From: an uncultured Prevotellaceae bacterium
GTDB taxonomy: Bacteria > Bacteroidota > Bacteroidia > Bacteroidales > Bacteroidaceae
Direction of reading: 5' to 3'
Assembly (NCBI GenBank): GCA_946405695.1
Contig: CAMJIA010000002.1
Coordinates: 14,968-78,967, forward strand
Length of the DNA stretch: 64,000 nt
The position numbers and the translations under genes were made by a program. This document shows, one piece after another, positions 9,310-18,412 of this stretch. A model generated the notes under the pieces. The model was not told the DNA's origin. It saw only the letters and a list, made by a program, of their open reading frames with translations, and made no database searches. How positions within the stretch are numbered: position 1 is the first letter of the stretch; each line of letters begins with the position of its first letter.

Positions 9310-11154
9310 TTACTTCTTTAAAATGTCCTCGAATGCGTTCACTAACTCTTCTACGATGAAGGGTTGGCCCTTGACCTGGTTGAACTGGTAGGGTACAAAG
9401 CCATCGACCTTCATGCGCAGGTAGGCAGCCAACTGACCCATGTTCTGTTCGGCAACCACCACCTTATTATATTTAGAGAGGACAGCGGCAGCATTCTTGG
9501 GCAGCGGGTTCAGGAACTTGAACTGAGCCTGGGCAACCTTGTGGCCCTTAGCGCGAAGTTCATCCATAGCCGAGTGCAGGTGGCCGTAAGTAGAACCAAA
9601 GCCAACGATGAGCAAGTCGGCATCAGCATCGCCCTCCACTTCGAGGTCGGGAACCTGGATGTTGTCAATCTTCTGCTGGCGTAGACGCGTCATCAGATCG
9701 TGGTTCTCAGGATTCGTCGAGATAGCACCTGTGTTAGAGTCCTTCTCCAGTCCACCGAGGATGTGAGCAAAGCCCTCGCGACCAGGAACAGCCCAGTAGC
9801 GGGTACCGTTCTCTGCACGCATGTAGGGTGTCCACTTACCCTTCAGCTCCTCAGGAACATAAGGAGGATTGATGGCGTCGAGCTTTGCCATCTTAGGCAG
9901 TTTGAAGGCACCAGAACCGTTGGCGACATAAGCATCGGTGAGCAGGATGACGGGTGTCATGTGCTCCAAAGCAATCTTGGCAGCCTGATAGACAGCGTCG
10001 AAGCAGTCGGTAGGACTCAGTGCTGCGATGACGGGCATGGGACTCTCACCGTTACGTCCGAAGAGTGCCTGCAGCAGGTCGGTCTGTTCTGACTTAGTAG
10101 GCAGACCAGTAGCAGGACCACCACGCTGTACGTCGATAACAACCAGTGGCAACTCCATGATGACGGCGAGGTTCATCACCTCTGACTTCAGGCAGACGCC
10201 AGGACCAGAGGTTGAGGTGACACCCAGTGCACCAGAGAAAGAGGCTCCCAGTGCTGAGGCTGCACCGCTGATCTCGTCCTCACACTGTACGGTGATGACA
10301 CCGCACGACTTGTGCTTTGACAGCTCGTGCAGGATATCGGTAGCAGGAGTGATGGGGTAGCTGCCCAGGTAGAGACGCAGGCCTGCCTTCTCAGCGGCAG
10401 CAATCAGTCCGTAGGCAGTAGCCTTGTTACCTGTAATATCCATATAGCGGCCCGGCTCCTTGTACTTCGACTCCACGCGATAGACGTTGGTAGCTGAGGA
10501 GTGGGTGTTGTGACCATAGTCGTAACCTGCCTGGATAACCTTGATGTTAGCTTCAGCAATGGCAGGCTTCTTGGCGAATTTCTCTTTGAGGAAGTTGGCA
10601 ACGAGGTTCAGGTCGCGGTCGAAGAGCCAGCAGACGAGACCCAGTGCAAACATGTTACGACACTTCATCATGGCCTTGTTGTCCATGCCTGTATCGGCTA
10701 GGCAGTCTTTTACCATGGTGGTCAGCGGACACTGGATGACACGATCGGGGTCGATGTTCATTTCGCCGAGGTAGTCCTCCGTCTGGAACTGAGCCTTCTC
10801 CAAGTCCTTAGGACCAAAGGAGTCAGTATCGATGATAATCGTTGCACCTGGTTTGGCATAGCGATACTGCGTCTTCAGTGCGGCAGCATTCATGGCCACC
10901 AGCACATCGCACTTGTCGCCAGGGGTATAGACCTTGCCAGCACCGATGTGTACCTGGAAACCAGACACACCCGTCAGCGAACCTTGCGGGGCGCGGATGT
11001 CAGCGGGATAGTCGGGGAATGTAGAGATGCCGTTACCAACGGTGGCACTAACCGTAGAGAAGATGTTTCCGGCCAACTGCATACCGTCACCGGAGTCACC
11101 TGAAAAGCGTACGACCACTTGGTCGAGTTCTTTTACTTCTAATTGTTCAGCCAT
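9310..11154 (-). CDS. korA: 2-oxoacid (2-oxoglutarate):ferredoxin oxidoreductase, fused gamma-alpha subunit
   Basis: The 614-residue protein starts at the ATG complementing 11152-11154 (MAEQLEVKELDQVVVRFSGD). The frame stays open 42 codons further upstream, but that part is AT-rich, poorly conserved-looking and overlaps the probable promoter. The N-terminal ~200 residues are the gamma domain (GDSGDGMQLAGNIF). The remainder is the alpha pyrimidine-binding part with SYPITPATDILHEL, SGPGVCLKSE and QRGGPATGLPTKSEQ. This gamma-alpha fusion is the form found in two-subunit 2-oxoglutarate oxidoreductases. It acts in the cytoplasm with KorB, 6 nt downstream, making or consuming succinyl-CoA. Confidence 0.92.
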   Translation of the reverse strand: MAEQLEVKELDQVVVRFSGDSGDGMQLAGNIFSTVSATVGNGISTFPDYPADIRAPQGSLTGVSGFQVHIGAGKVYTPGDKCDVLVAMNAAALKTQYRYAKPGATIIIDTDSFGPKDLEKAQFQTEDYLGEMNIDPDRVIQCPLTTMVKDCLADTGMDNKAMMKCRNMFALGLVCWLFDRDLNLVANFLKEKFAKKPAIAEANIKVIQAGYDYGHNTHSSATNVYRVESKYKEPGRYMDITGNKATAYGLIAAAEKAGLRLYLGSYPITPATDILHELSKHKSCGVITVQCEDEISGAASALGASFSGALGVTSTSGPGVCLKSEVMNLAVIMELPLVVIDVQRGGPATGLPTKSEQTDLLQALFGRNGESPMPVIAALSPTDCFDAVYQAAKIALEHMTPVILLTDAYVANGSGAFKLPKMAKLDAINPPYVPEELKGKWTPYMRAENGTRYWAVPGREGFAHILGGLEKDSNTGAISTNPENHDLMTRLRQQKIDNIQVPDLEVEGDADADLLIVGFGSTYGHLHSAMDELRAKGHKVAQAQFKFLNPLPKNAAAVLSKYNKVVVAEQNMGQLAAYLRMKVDGFVPYQFNQVKGQPFIVEELVNAFEDILKK

Positions 11155-11205
11155 TGTTATATAATTAGGTGTGTTACAATCTTTGAAAAACGAATGCAAA
11201 GGTCG

Positions 11206-11213
11206 CAAATATA
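11206..11213 (-). promoter_or_regulatory. Probable -7 box for korA-korB
   Basis: The complement reads TATATTTG, a match to TAnnTTTG, 52 nt upstream of the korA start in an AT-rich gap. A well-placed -33 element was not found. Confidence 0.5.
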
Positions 11214-11239
11214 AATGGAATATCCAAATAAATTGCAAT

Positions 11240-11284
11240 AAAAATGCAATTATTGACCATTTTCTTGTCAATAACTGCATTTTT
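11240..11284 (-). terminator. Long-stem terminator between the nucleoside-kinase gene and korA
   Basis: Arms of 18 nt at 11240-11257 and 11267-11284 pair with a single mismatch around a 9-nt loop, starting and ending in A/T runs so the minus-strand transcript ends in U residues. It lies 30 nt past the nucleoside-kinase stop and upstream of the korA promoter. Confidence 0.8.
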
Positions 11285-11313
11285 ATTCATGAAATTGGTG
11301 TTATGAATCCAGA

Positions 11314-12975
11314 TTAATATTCAAAGGATGAGCCACCAAGGAACTCGCGCAACAACGAGGTGGGCGGTATCTGGTCTTCGGGAATGGGCTTGATATAGTG
11401 CAAGAACTTCAGCAAGCGATATGCTTCGGCATGTTCCTCGCAGTTTTCGGGAACCTGTTCCAGCAGAGGCTCTGCCTGTTGCTTGATGACGGCTAATTCG
11501 AAGAGCATGGCACTGTTGAAAATGGCGTCGGCATTCTCCTGGTAGGGGAATATCCATCGATTCTCGCCCTTGCGGACACTCGCCCAACGGCGGATGCTTC
11601 CTAATGCGTTGACACCACGGTACTTGTGGTCGCGGATGATGCGACGCAGTAGACGATTGTCCGTCGTGGGGATGTAGTTGTGGTTGTCCAGCAGGATAGT
11701 GGTAAGTGCCGAGGCATAGACACGGAAGATTTGTTCGTTGGGAATCTGTGCGGTCAGTTCGGGGTTCAGTGCATGGATGCCCTCCAGGATGAGGACCTCG
11801 TTACCCTTCAACTTGAGTTTCTTACCACTCTTCTCGCTCTTGCCGAGCTGGAAATTGTAACGGGGCAGTTCTATCTCCTCACCACGGAACAAGGCATTCA
11901 TCTGTTCATTGAGCAGTGGGATGTTCAATGCATGCAAGTGCTCGAAGTCGTAGTCGCCACTTTCATCGCGTGGTGTCTGGTCGCGGTCCAGGAAATAATC
12001 GTCCAGCGAGATGCCGACAGGGTATATGCCATTGACGGCCAACTGGATGCTCAGGCGTTTGCAGGTCGTCGTCTTGCCACTGCTTGACGGACCAGCAATG
12101 AGTACCATCTTGACGGTTTTCCTCTTGGCTATCTCGTCGGCTATCTGTGCAATCTTCTTCTCTTGTAAGGCTTCGCTGAGTTGGATGAGTTGGTTGGCAT
12201 GTCCATCACTGATGGCTTTGTTCAGGTCGCCCACAGTACGCATTCCTAAGATCTCCTGCCAACGATGGTGCTCCTTGAAGATCTCGAACATCTTGTCCTG
12301 ACGGATAAAGGCGCCCAGTTTCGACGGGTCTGTGCGTGAGGGAAGACGTAGGAGAATGCCATCAAAATAGTACTCCAGTCCAAAGAGATAAATCTGCTTG
12401 GTATTCGTCAGCAGCGTACCATAGTAATAGTCCTTGTAACCATCCAGGTCGTAGTAGGTGGTGTACAGCCGTCCGCTGTTCTCCAGTAGTTTGACTTTCG
12501 ACATGCTACCACCCTGGCGGAACATCTCGATGGCTTCTTCGGTAGTCGACTCAAAACGATGGATGGGTAGTTTGGCATCAATGAGTTGTTGCATACGCTG
12601 GCGCAGTTCGTTAACGTCATCGGGTGTCACCTCGCGTCCTAACTTTAGGTTAACGTAATAGCCATTGCTGATGGGGATGTCGATGATGACTGTACAGTCT
12701 TTCCACAAGTCGTGGGCTGCCTTACATAAGACAAAGAAGACAGATCGCGTGTAGGCACGGATGCCACTGGCAGAGTGCATGTCCAGGAACTCAATATCCT
12801 TGGGTTTGTACACTCTGTAGTGCATTCCTTCGACCTTGTTATTCACTTTGGCACTGATGGGTCCGTACTCCATTTCGAGCCCCAACTGAGAAAAAATTTC
12901 AGAAAGTGTGCTTCCGATGCGAATATTTACAGATTTTTTATTATTTTTGCAACGGATTTTGATTTGTTGTTCCAT
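11314..12975 (-). CDS. Uridine-kinase/phosphoribulokinase-family nucleoside kinase with N-terminal TGS-like domain
   Basis: The 553-residue protein is best started at the ATG complementing 12973-12975 (MEQQIKIRCKNNKKSVNIR). The N-terminal ~60 residues resemble a ubiquitin-fold TGS domain. The middle resembles the aminoacyl-tRNA-synthetase-associated (threonyl/alanyl-type) fold. The C-terminal part is a P-loop kinase with Walker A in LIAGPSSSGKTTTCKRL near residue 290, followed by SLDDYFLDRDQTP and LEGIHALNPEL. This three-part architecture is widespread in Bacteroidetes and Firmicutes and is annotated as uridine kinase or nucleoside kinase. The substrate has not been shown by the sequence. It is transcribed alone from a promoter at 12998. 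Confidence 0.82.
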   Translation of the reverse strand: MEQQIKIRCKNNKKSVNIRIGSTLSEIFSQLGLEMEYGPISAKVNNKVEGMHYRVYKPKDIEFLDMHSASGIRAYTRSVFFVLCKAAHDLWKDCTVIIDIPISNGYYVNLKLGREVTPDDVNELRQRMQQLIDAKLPIHRFESTTEEAIEMFRQGGSMSKVKLLENSGRLYTTYYDLDGYKDYYYGTLLTNTKQIYLFGLEYYFDGILLRLPSRTDPSKLGAFIRQDKMFEIFKEHHRWQEILGMRTVGDLNKAISDGHANQLIQLSEALQEKKIAQIADEIAKRKTVKMVLIAGPSSSGKTTTCKRLSIQLAVNGIYPVGISLDDYFLDRDQTPRDESGDYDFEHLHALNIPLLNEQMNALFRGEEIELPRYNFQLGKSEKSGKKLKLKGNEVLILEGIHALNPELTAQIPNEQIFRVYASALTTILLDNHNYIPTTDNRLLRRIIRDHKYRGVNALGSIRRWASVRKGENRWIFPYQENADAIFNSAMLFELAVIKQQAEPLLEQVPENCEEHAEAYRLLKFLHYIKPIPEDQIPPTSLLREFLGGSSFEY

Positions 12976-12997
12976 AAGCATAAAGTTTTGGGCGCTA

Positions 12998-13005
12998 CAA
13001 ATGTA
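12998..13005 (-). promoter_or_regulatory. -7 box for the nucleoside-kinase gene
   Basis: The complement reads TACATTTG, matching TAnnTTTG, 23 nt upstream of the chosen ATG. This supports the shorter start, since two extra upstream codons leave less room for a leader. Confidence 0.6.
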
Positions 13006-13046
13006 CGAAAAATAGTTGAAAAGTAAAACAATTTAATAAAAATATT

Positions 13047-14795
13047 ATGTCTATCTGGGTAATTTTCACGCTTTTGGGCTCTTTGGCACTCTTGATGTAT
13101 GGTATGAAGTCGATGAGTGAAGCCCTTCAGAAGATGGCGGGTCCGCAATTGCGACACGTCCTTGGCGCCATGACTACCAATCGTTTTACTGGTATGCTGA
13201 CGGGTATGCTTGTTACGGCCAGTGTACAGTCTTCTACCGCTACTACCGTGATGACGGTGTCGTTCGTCAATGCTGGATTATTGACGCTGGCACAGGCGAT
13301 CTCGGTCATTATGGGTGCTAACATTGGAACAACCCTGACAGCATGGATTATGTCTGCGGGTATGTCATTTAACATCGGCGACCTGGCCTATCCGGCCTTT
13401 CTCGTAGGTATTATCCTTATTTATCAGAAGAAGCACCGCTATATCGGTGATTTCCTCTTCGGCTTGGCCTTCTTGATTTTTGCCTTGGCAACATTACGCG
13501 TGACAGGCCAGAATATGCATCTGGGTGAGAACCAGGCAGTGTTAGACTTTTTTGCCTCGTTCGACCCGAACTCATTCATCACTACGCTGATATTCCTGTT
13601 CCTGGGTGGTGTGCTAACCTTCTGTGTGCAGTCGTCGGCAGCGGTGATGGCCATCACCATGATACTTTGTTCGAGTGGTGCTCTGCCCATCTATCAGGGT
13701 ATTGCACTGGTGATGGGTGAGAACATTGGTACCACCGTAACCTCGAACCTGGCTGCGATGTCGGCAAATACACAGGCTCGTCGAGCTGCTTTGGCCCACA
13801 TGTTCTTCAATGTGTTCGGCGTGGTCTGGATTCTCTTTGTGTTCCGCCCGTTCATTGACATGGTCTGTGGCTGGGTTGGCTACGATGTCAATATGACGAT
13901 GGAGCTGGCTGGTGCTCACGCTTTCATGGCAAATGCCGCCAAGCTAAGTTTCGTGCTGGCTGCGTTCCATACCAGTTTTAATGTCGTCAATACGTTTATC
14001 CTCATTTGGTTCATTCCGCAGATTGAGAAGTTCGTATGTTGGGTCATCAAACCTAAGAAGGTGGACGAGGAAGAAGACTTCCGTCTGCACTTCATTACTG
14101 CTGGTTTCATGAAAACCCCAGAGCTCTCGGTACTGGAGGCACAGAAGGAAATCCAACAGTTCTCCAACCGTATGCAAAGGATGTTCGGCATGGTGAGAGA
14201 ACTGTTGACGCTTTCGTCGAGCACGAACAATAAAAAGGACAGCAAGGCAGGAGAGTTCAATAAACTTTACACGCGTATTGGGAAGTACGAGGGTATCTCG
14301 GACAATATGGAACTGGAGATTGCCAACTACCTCAACTCCGTCAGTGATGCCCACCTCTCTGATGATACCAAAGCTAAGATCCGTGCCATGTTGCGTGAGG
14401 TGTCGGAGTTGGAGTCTATTGGTGATGCCTGTTTCAACATGGCTCGTACCATCTCACGTAAATACAATGGCAAGGAGGACCACTTCGTTGAGAAGCAGTA
14501 TGACCACCTGCACCAGATGATGGAACTGACTGACCAGTCGCTGTCGCAGATGAACCGCTTGATGGGTGGTCGTAAGGAGTCGTTCGACGTGAACCGCACG
14601 TTCAATATCGAGAACGAAATCAATAACTACCGCAACCAGTTGAAGACGCAGAATATCACTGATGTCAACAACCGTGAGTACACCTACGCAGTTGGTACCA
14701 TCTATATGGATATTATCAACGAATGCGAGAAACTAGGTGACTATGTGGTCAATGTCGTTGAGGCACGTATGGGATTACGTCAAAAAGATGTCTGA
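13047..14795 (+). CDS. Na+/phosphate cotransporter (NptA/YjbB type) with C-terminal PhoU-like domain
   Basis: The 582-residue protein has eight or more predicted membrane segments in the first ~350 residues. It carries the duplicated inverted-repeat signature of type II Na/Pi cotransporters: QSSTATTVMTVSFV near residue 65 and QSSAAVMAITMIL near residue 195, each followed by GANIGTT or GENIGTT. The last ~200 residues are helical and PhoU-like. Such proteins move phosphate across the inner membrane with sodium; bacterial homologues may work as exporters. The gene begins about 40 nt after the divergent kinase promoter and ends 66 nt before the TonB-dependent receptor. Confidence 0.9.
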   Translation: MSIWVIFTLLGSLALLMYGMKSMSEALQKMAGPQLRHVLGAMTTNRFTGMLTGMLVTASVQSSTATTVMTVSFVNAGLLTLAQAISVIMGANIGTTLTAWIMSAGMSFNIGDLAYPAFLVGIILIYQKKHRYIGDFLFGLAFLIFALATLRVTGQNMHLGENQAVLDFFASFDPNSFITTLIFLFLGGVLTFCVQSSAAVMAITMILCSSGALPIYQGIALVMGENIGTTVTSNLAAMSANTQARRAALAHMFFNVFGVVWILFVFRPFIDMVCGWVGYDVNMTMELAGAHAFMANAAKLSFVLAAFHTSFNVVNTFILIWFIPQIEKFVCWVIKPKKVDEEEDFRLHFITAGFMKTPELSVLEAQKEIQQFSNRMQRMFGMVRELLTLSSSTNNKKDSKAGEFNKLYTRIGKYEGISDNMELEIANYLNSVSDAHLSDDTKAKIRAMLREVSELESIGDACFNMARTISRKYNGKEDHFVEKQYDHLHQMMELTDQSLSQMNRLMGGRKESFDVNRTFNIENEINNYRNQLKTQNITDVNNREYTYAVGTIYMDIINECEKLGDYVVNVVEARMGLRQKDV

Positions 14796-14822
14796 AAATA
14801 ATGTAGATTAAAATAAATTTAT

Positions 14823-14830
14823 TAAATTTG
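14823..14830 (+). promoter_or_regulatory. -7 box for the TonB-dependent receptor gene
   Basis: TAAATTTG followed by CAGC lies 31 nt before the receptor ATG in an AT-rich gap. It fits TAnnTTTG; the -33 region is not obvious. Confidence 0.55.
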
Positions 14831-14861
14831 CAGCGGAAATAAATAACAAATCTGTATATCT

Positions 14862-17800
14862 ATGAAAAGACTACTTTTATTATCGGCCATGATGTTGACG
14901 TTCTCGTTGACAATGCTGGCACAGATTACTACCTCTGCTCTCAGTGGTAAGGTTACCATGCAAGACACCAAGGAAGAAGTGATTGGTGCCACAGTAATTG
15001 CTGTACATGAGCCTTCTGGCACGAAGTACACGGCAGTGACCAATATCAGTGGACGCTTTGCCATTCAGGGTATGCGTAACGGTGGTCCATACACTGTTAG
15101 CATCAGCTACATCGGCTATGAGACCAAGACCTTCAAGGGTATCAACTTGGATCTTGGTGAAACGTACAACTTGCCGGTATGGATTTCTGAGAATGCCAAC
15201 GAACTGACAGAAATTGTTGTTAGTGGTAAGGCTTCTAAGTTTGCTGGTGAGAAGACAGGTGCTTCGACAAACATCTCTAACGAGCAGATGATGTCGATGC
15301 CAATGATTAGCCGTAGCATTACTGATATTGCCAAGCTGTCTCCTTATGCTGGTGGTGGTATGAGCTTTGCAGGTGCTAACGGTAAGATGAGTAACTTTAC
15401 TGTCGATGGTGCAAACTTTAACAATAACTTCGGACTCAACGACGACCTTCCTGGTGGTGGCAGCCCTATCTCATTGGATGCTATTGAGGAGGTTCAGGTT
15501 GTTATCGCACCTTATGATGTTCGCCAGACAAACTTTATTGGTGGTGGCGTGAATGCTGTTACGAAGTCAGGTACGAACACCTTTAAGGGAACCGCATATA
15601 CTTATTTCCGCAACGAGCACATGCGTGGTAACAAGATTGACGGAAAGGACTTGGGCGAAAGAGCAGAAGATCGTAAGACCATCTATGGTTTCACCTTGGG
15701 TGGCCCGATCATCAAGAACAAGTTGTTCTTCTTTGCCAACTATGAGTATGAAAAGGTTCCTGGTCAGGTTATCAAGTATCGTGCACGTCATGCTGGCGAG
15801 GAAGCTGGTGGTATGGTTTCGCGTGTTTATGAAAGTGACATGGCACAAGTGCATGACTATCTGCTGAACAACTTTGGCTATGAAACTGGTTCATGGACCG
15901 ATTTCCCTGCCGACGAGAAGAATGAGAAGTTCCTGGCACGTCTGGACTGGAACATCACTGATAACCACCATCTGGCTGTTCGCTATAACAGCACGAAGGA
16001 TACCAGCTACTCTGGTGCTAGCCGTTCAACAGGTGACTATGTTTACAAAGGTTCTGGCGACTATCGTACAGGAGAGAAAGCTATGATCTTTGCAAATTCG
16101 ATGTATGGTAACGAGAAGTCAGTGAAGTCTGTTACTGTTGACCTGAACAGCCGTTTCAGTGACAAGGTTAGCAACCAGTTGCTCTATACCTATTCTTATA
16201 TGAAGGATCCTACTCGTACTTCGAATTCGGCAACATTCCCCTTCATCGATATCTCTTATCCTTATGATGCTACTTCAACGTCTCCAACTATTGAGCCGTA
16301 TATCAGTGCAGGTTATGAGTTGTTCACTTGGAAGAACCACGTGGAGAACAAGGTGCACAGTCTGACTGACAACCTAACACTGTATCTGGGTAGCCATAAG
16401 ATTACTACAGGATTCTCTTTTGAGCATCAGTTTGCTGACAACTCGTATATCCGTGAGGGAACAGGACAGTATCGTTTCCGCAACCTCAACGAGTTCCTGA
16501 GTGGTGCTGCTCCTGAGGCTGTTAACTTTACCTATGGCTTCAATGGCAATGACAGTCCCACTTCAGCTGTACGCTTCAACCAGTATGGTCTGTACCTGCA
16601 GGATGAGTGGAACGTTACTTCCAACTTCAAGCTGACCTACGGTGTCCGCTTTGACGACTTGGTATTCGATGAACAGGATATCGCACGCAACAATGCGATT
16701 TATAACCTTAATTATTTGGACAAGAGTGGCGAAACAGTCTATGGCTTCAATGGCTACAGAATTGATACTGGCAAGTGGCCTGACAACCATATCCAGATTT
16801 CTCCACGTGTAGGTTTCTCATGGGATGTCTTTGGTGACCGTTCGCTGAAAGTACGTGGTGGTACGGGTATCTTCACAGGTCGTCTGCCTCTGGTATTCTT
16901 CACGAACCAGCCAGGTAATGCCAATATCGATAAGACAACCTATAGCGTAGGTTATAACTATAAGACTGGTAAGTGGCAAGACACCAATGGTCATGATGAA
17001 GCATGGATTCAGGCTAAAATGAATGGCCTGGCAGGAAAGTTCATGGGCGTCAACGAACTGATGCAGCATTTCGAAGTGCCCACCACGAATGAGAACCATG
17101 TTGCAGGTTCCAAGATATCTGGTGTATATAGCGACTTCAAGATGCCACAGATTTGGAAGTCTAGTATCGCTATCGACTATCAGATACCAGTATCGTTCCC
17201 GTTGTCAGTGACTGGTGAGTTCATCTACACCAAGAATGTTAATGCGGTATATATGCGCAATGTCAACGTCAGGGATCCTGAGGCAGAAGGCTGGGAGCGT
17301 TTCAATGGTGCCGACAACCGTTATATTTACCCCAAGAACTATCAGTACTACTCTGGAAAGAATGCCATTATGCTTGACAATACCTCAAAGGGTTATGGCT
17401 ATACCGCTAATATCACCGTCAATGCGGAGCCTTTCCGTAACTTGAAGTTAATGGCAGCCTATACCCATACCGAGGGTAAGGAAGTCTCTGGTCTTCCTGG
17501 TAGCGACCCCGTATCTGCATGGCAGGGTGTAATTTCTGTTGATGGTGCAAATTTCACTCCTGCACAGCGTTCCAGCTATGTAACTCCTGATCAGATTACT
17601 GCTTCACTGAGCTACTATGTTCCTATCAAGCTGAGAAGCCTCACATTGGGTACACATATTAATCTGTTCTACAAGGGATATTCATACTCTGGAACCAGCT
17701 TCACGTATGCCAATGATATGAATGGCGATGGCTTGTCTACCGACCTGATTTATATTCCTAAGGATGACAGCGAGATTAGGTTCAAGACTGATGAGGACCG

Positions 17801-18206
17801 TGTAGCCTTCTGGAACTTCGTAGAGCAAGATGACTACCTGAAGAACCATAAGGGTGAGTATGCTGAGGCTTACTGCGGACGTGCTCCCTGGTTGCATCGT
17901 TTCGACCTCCGTGTTGCTGAAGACTTTGAGATGAAGGTATTTGGCACAAAGCAGAAGTTCCAGGTATCTGTTGATATCATCAACTTTGGTAACATGCTGA
18001 ACTCCAAGTGGGGTGTTCCTAAGAGTGCAGAGGCTTGCAACTATGGAAAGATCTTAAGATATGAGGGTATGGACTCAACGAATACGCCATATTTCTCTAT
18101 GTGTAAGGATTCGAATGGCAAGTACTACACAAAGACTTACGATACCGTCTATAGCTACAGCCACTGCTGGAGCTTGCAGATTGGATTTAAGTACTTCTTC
18201 AACTAA
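14862..18206 (+). CDS. TonB-dependent outer-membrane receptor with carboxypeptidase-regulatory-like N-domain
   Basis: The 1114-residue protein has a signal peptide (MKRLLLLSAMMLTFSLTMLA). A carboxypeptidase-regulatory-like beta-sandwich follows at about 25-110 (ALSGKVTMQDTKEEVIGATV). The plug domain is at about 120-240 with SLDAIEEVQVVIAPYDVR, and a long 22-strand-type barrel ends in an aromatic residue pattern (IGFKYFFN). This is the Oar-like class of receptors, not the SusC class: no SusD partner lies beside it and the plug lacks the usual SusC signature. The ligand is unknown. The next gene encodes a secreted M16 peptidase, which could suggest peptide or protein uptake, but it has its own promoter and a terminator intervenes. 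Confidence 0.88.
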   Translation: MKRLLLLSAMMLTFSLTMLAQITTSALSGKVTMQDTKEEVIGATVIAVHEPSGTKYTAVTNISGRFAIQGMRNGGPYTVSISYIGYETKTFKGINLDLGETYNLPVWISENANELTEIVVSGKASKFAGEKTGASTNISNEQMMSMPMISRSITDIAKLSPYAGGGMSFAGANGKMSNFTVDGANFNNNFGLNDDLPGGGSPISLDAIEEVQVVIAPYDVRQTNFIGGGVNAVTKSGTNTFKGTAYTYFRNEHMRGNKIDGKDLGERAEDRKTIYGFTLGGPIIKNKLFFFANYEYEKVPGQVIKYRARHAGEEAGGMVSRVYESDMAQVHDYLLNNFGYETGSWTDFPADEKNEKFLARLDWNITDNHHLAVRYNSTKDTSYSGASRSTGDYVYKGSGDYRTGEKAMIFANSMYGNEKSVKSVTVDLNSRFSDKVSNQLLYTYSYMKDPTRTSNSATFPFIDISYPYDATSTSPTIEPYISAGYELFTWKNHVENKVHSLTDNLTLYLGSHKITTGFSFEHQFADNSYIREGTGQYRFRNLNEFLSGAAPEAVNFTYGFNGNDSPTSAVRFNQYGLYLQDEWNVTSNFKLTYGVRFDDLVFDEQDIARNNAIYNLNYLDKSGETVYGFNGYRIDTGKWPDNHIQISPRVGFSWDVFGDRSLKVRGGTGIFTGRLPLVFFTNQPGNANIDKTTYSVGYNYKTGKWQDTNGHDEAWIQAKMNGLAGKFMGVNELMQHFEVPTTNENHVAGSKISGVYSDFKMPQIWKSSIAIDYQIPVSFPLSVTGEFIYTKNVNAVYMRNVNVRDPEAEGWERFNGADNRYIYPKNYQYYSGKNAIMLDNTSKGYGYTANITVNAEPFRNLKLMAAYTHTEGKEVSGLPGSDPVSAWQGVISVDGANFTPAQRSSYVTPDQITASLSYYVPIKLRSLTLGTHINLFYKGYSYSGTSFTYANDMNGDGLSTDLIYIPKDDSEIRFKTDEDRVAFWNFVEQDDYLKNHKGEYAEAYCGRAPWLHRFDLRVAEDFEMKVFGTKQKFQVSVDIINFGNMLNSKWGVPKSAEACNYGKILRYEGMDSTNTPYFSMCKDSNGKYYTKTYDTVYSYSHCWSLQIGFKYFFN

Positions 18207-18244
18207 GTCTCTGCTGCAGTCTGCATACTTTGAAATCTAAATAA

Positions 18245-18284
18245 TCCTTTCAGTTACGTAAAAAGTGGCTGAAAGGACTTTTTT
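18245..18284 (+). terminator. Rho-independent terminator after the TonB-dependent receptor
   Basis: A perfect 9-bp stem (TCCTTTCAG at 18245-18253 with its complement at 18269-18277) is followed by a run of T residues. It is 38 nt past the receptor stop. Confidence 0.85.
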
Positions 18285-18352
18285 ATGGTCTGAGGAAGTA
18301 TAAAAAAACATAATAATAATAAGGTACGTGTACATTAGTCAATAATTATTAC

Positions 18353-18360
18353 TATCTTTG
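18353..18360 (+). promoter_or_regulatory. -7 box for the M16 peptidase gene
   Basis: TATCTTTG followed by CCCG, 52 nt before the ATG. It is consistent with independent transcription after the upstream terminator. Confidence 0.65.
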
Positions 18361-18412
18361 CCCGCTGAAAATGTAATTGAAACAATTCTATATCTAACTA
18401 CTTTTTAATAAA

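Noticed and set aside
11155..11280. 42-codon N-terminal extension of KorA
   Set aside because: AT-rich, covers the probable -7 box and terminator stem, and the family begins near MAEQ.
14862..18206. SusC of a polysaccharide-utilisation locus
   Set aside because: No SusD gene adjoins it and flanking genes are a phosphate carrier and a peptidase, not carbohydrate enzymes.
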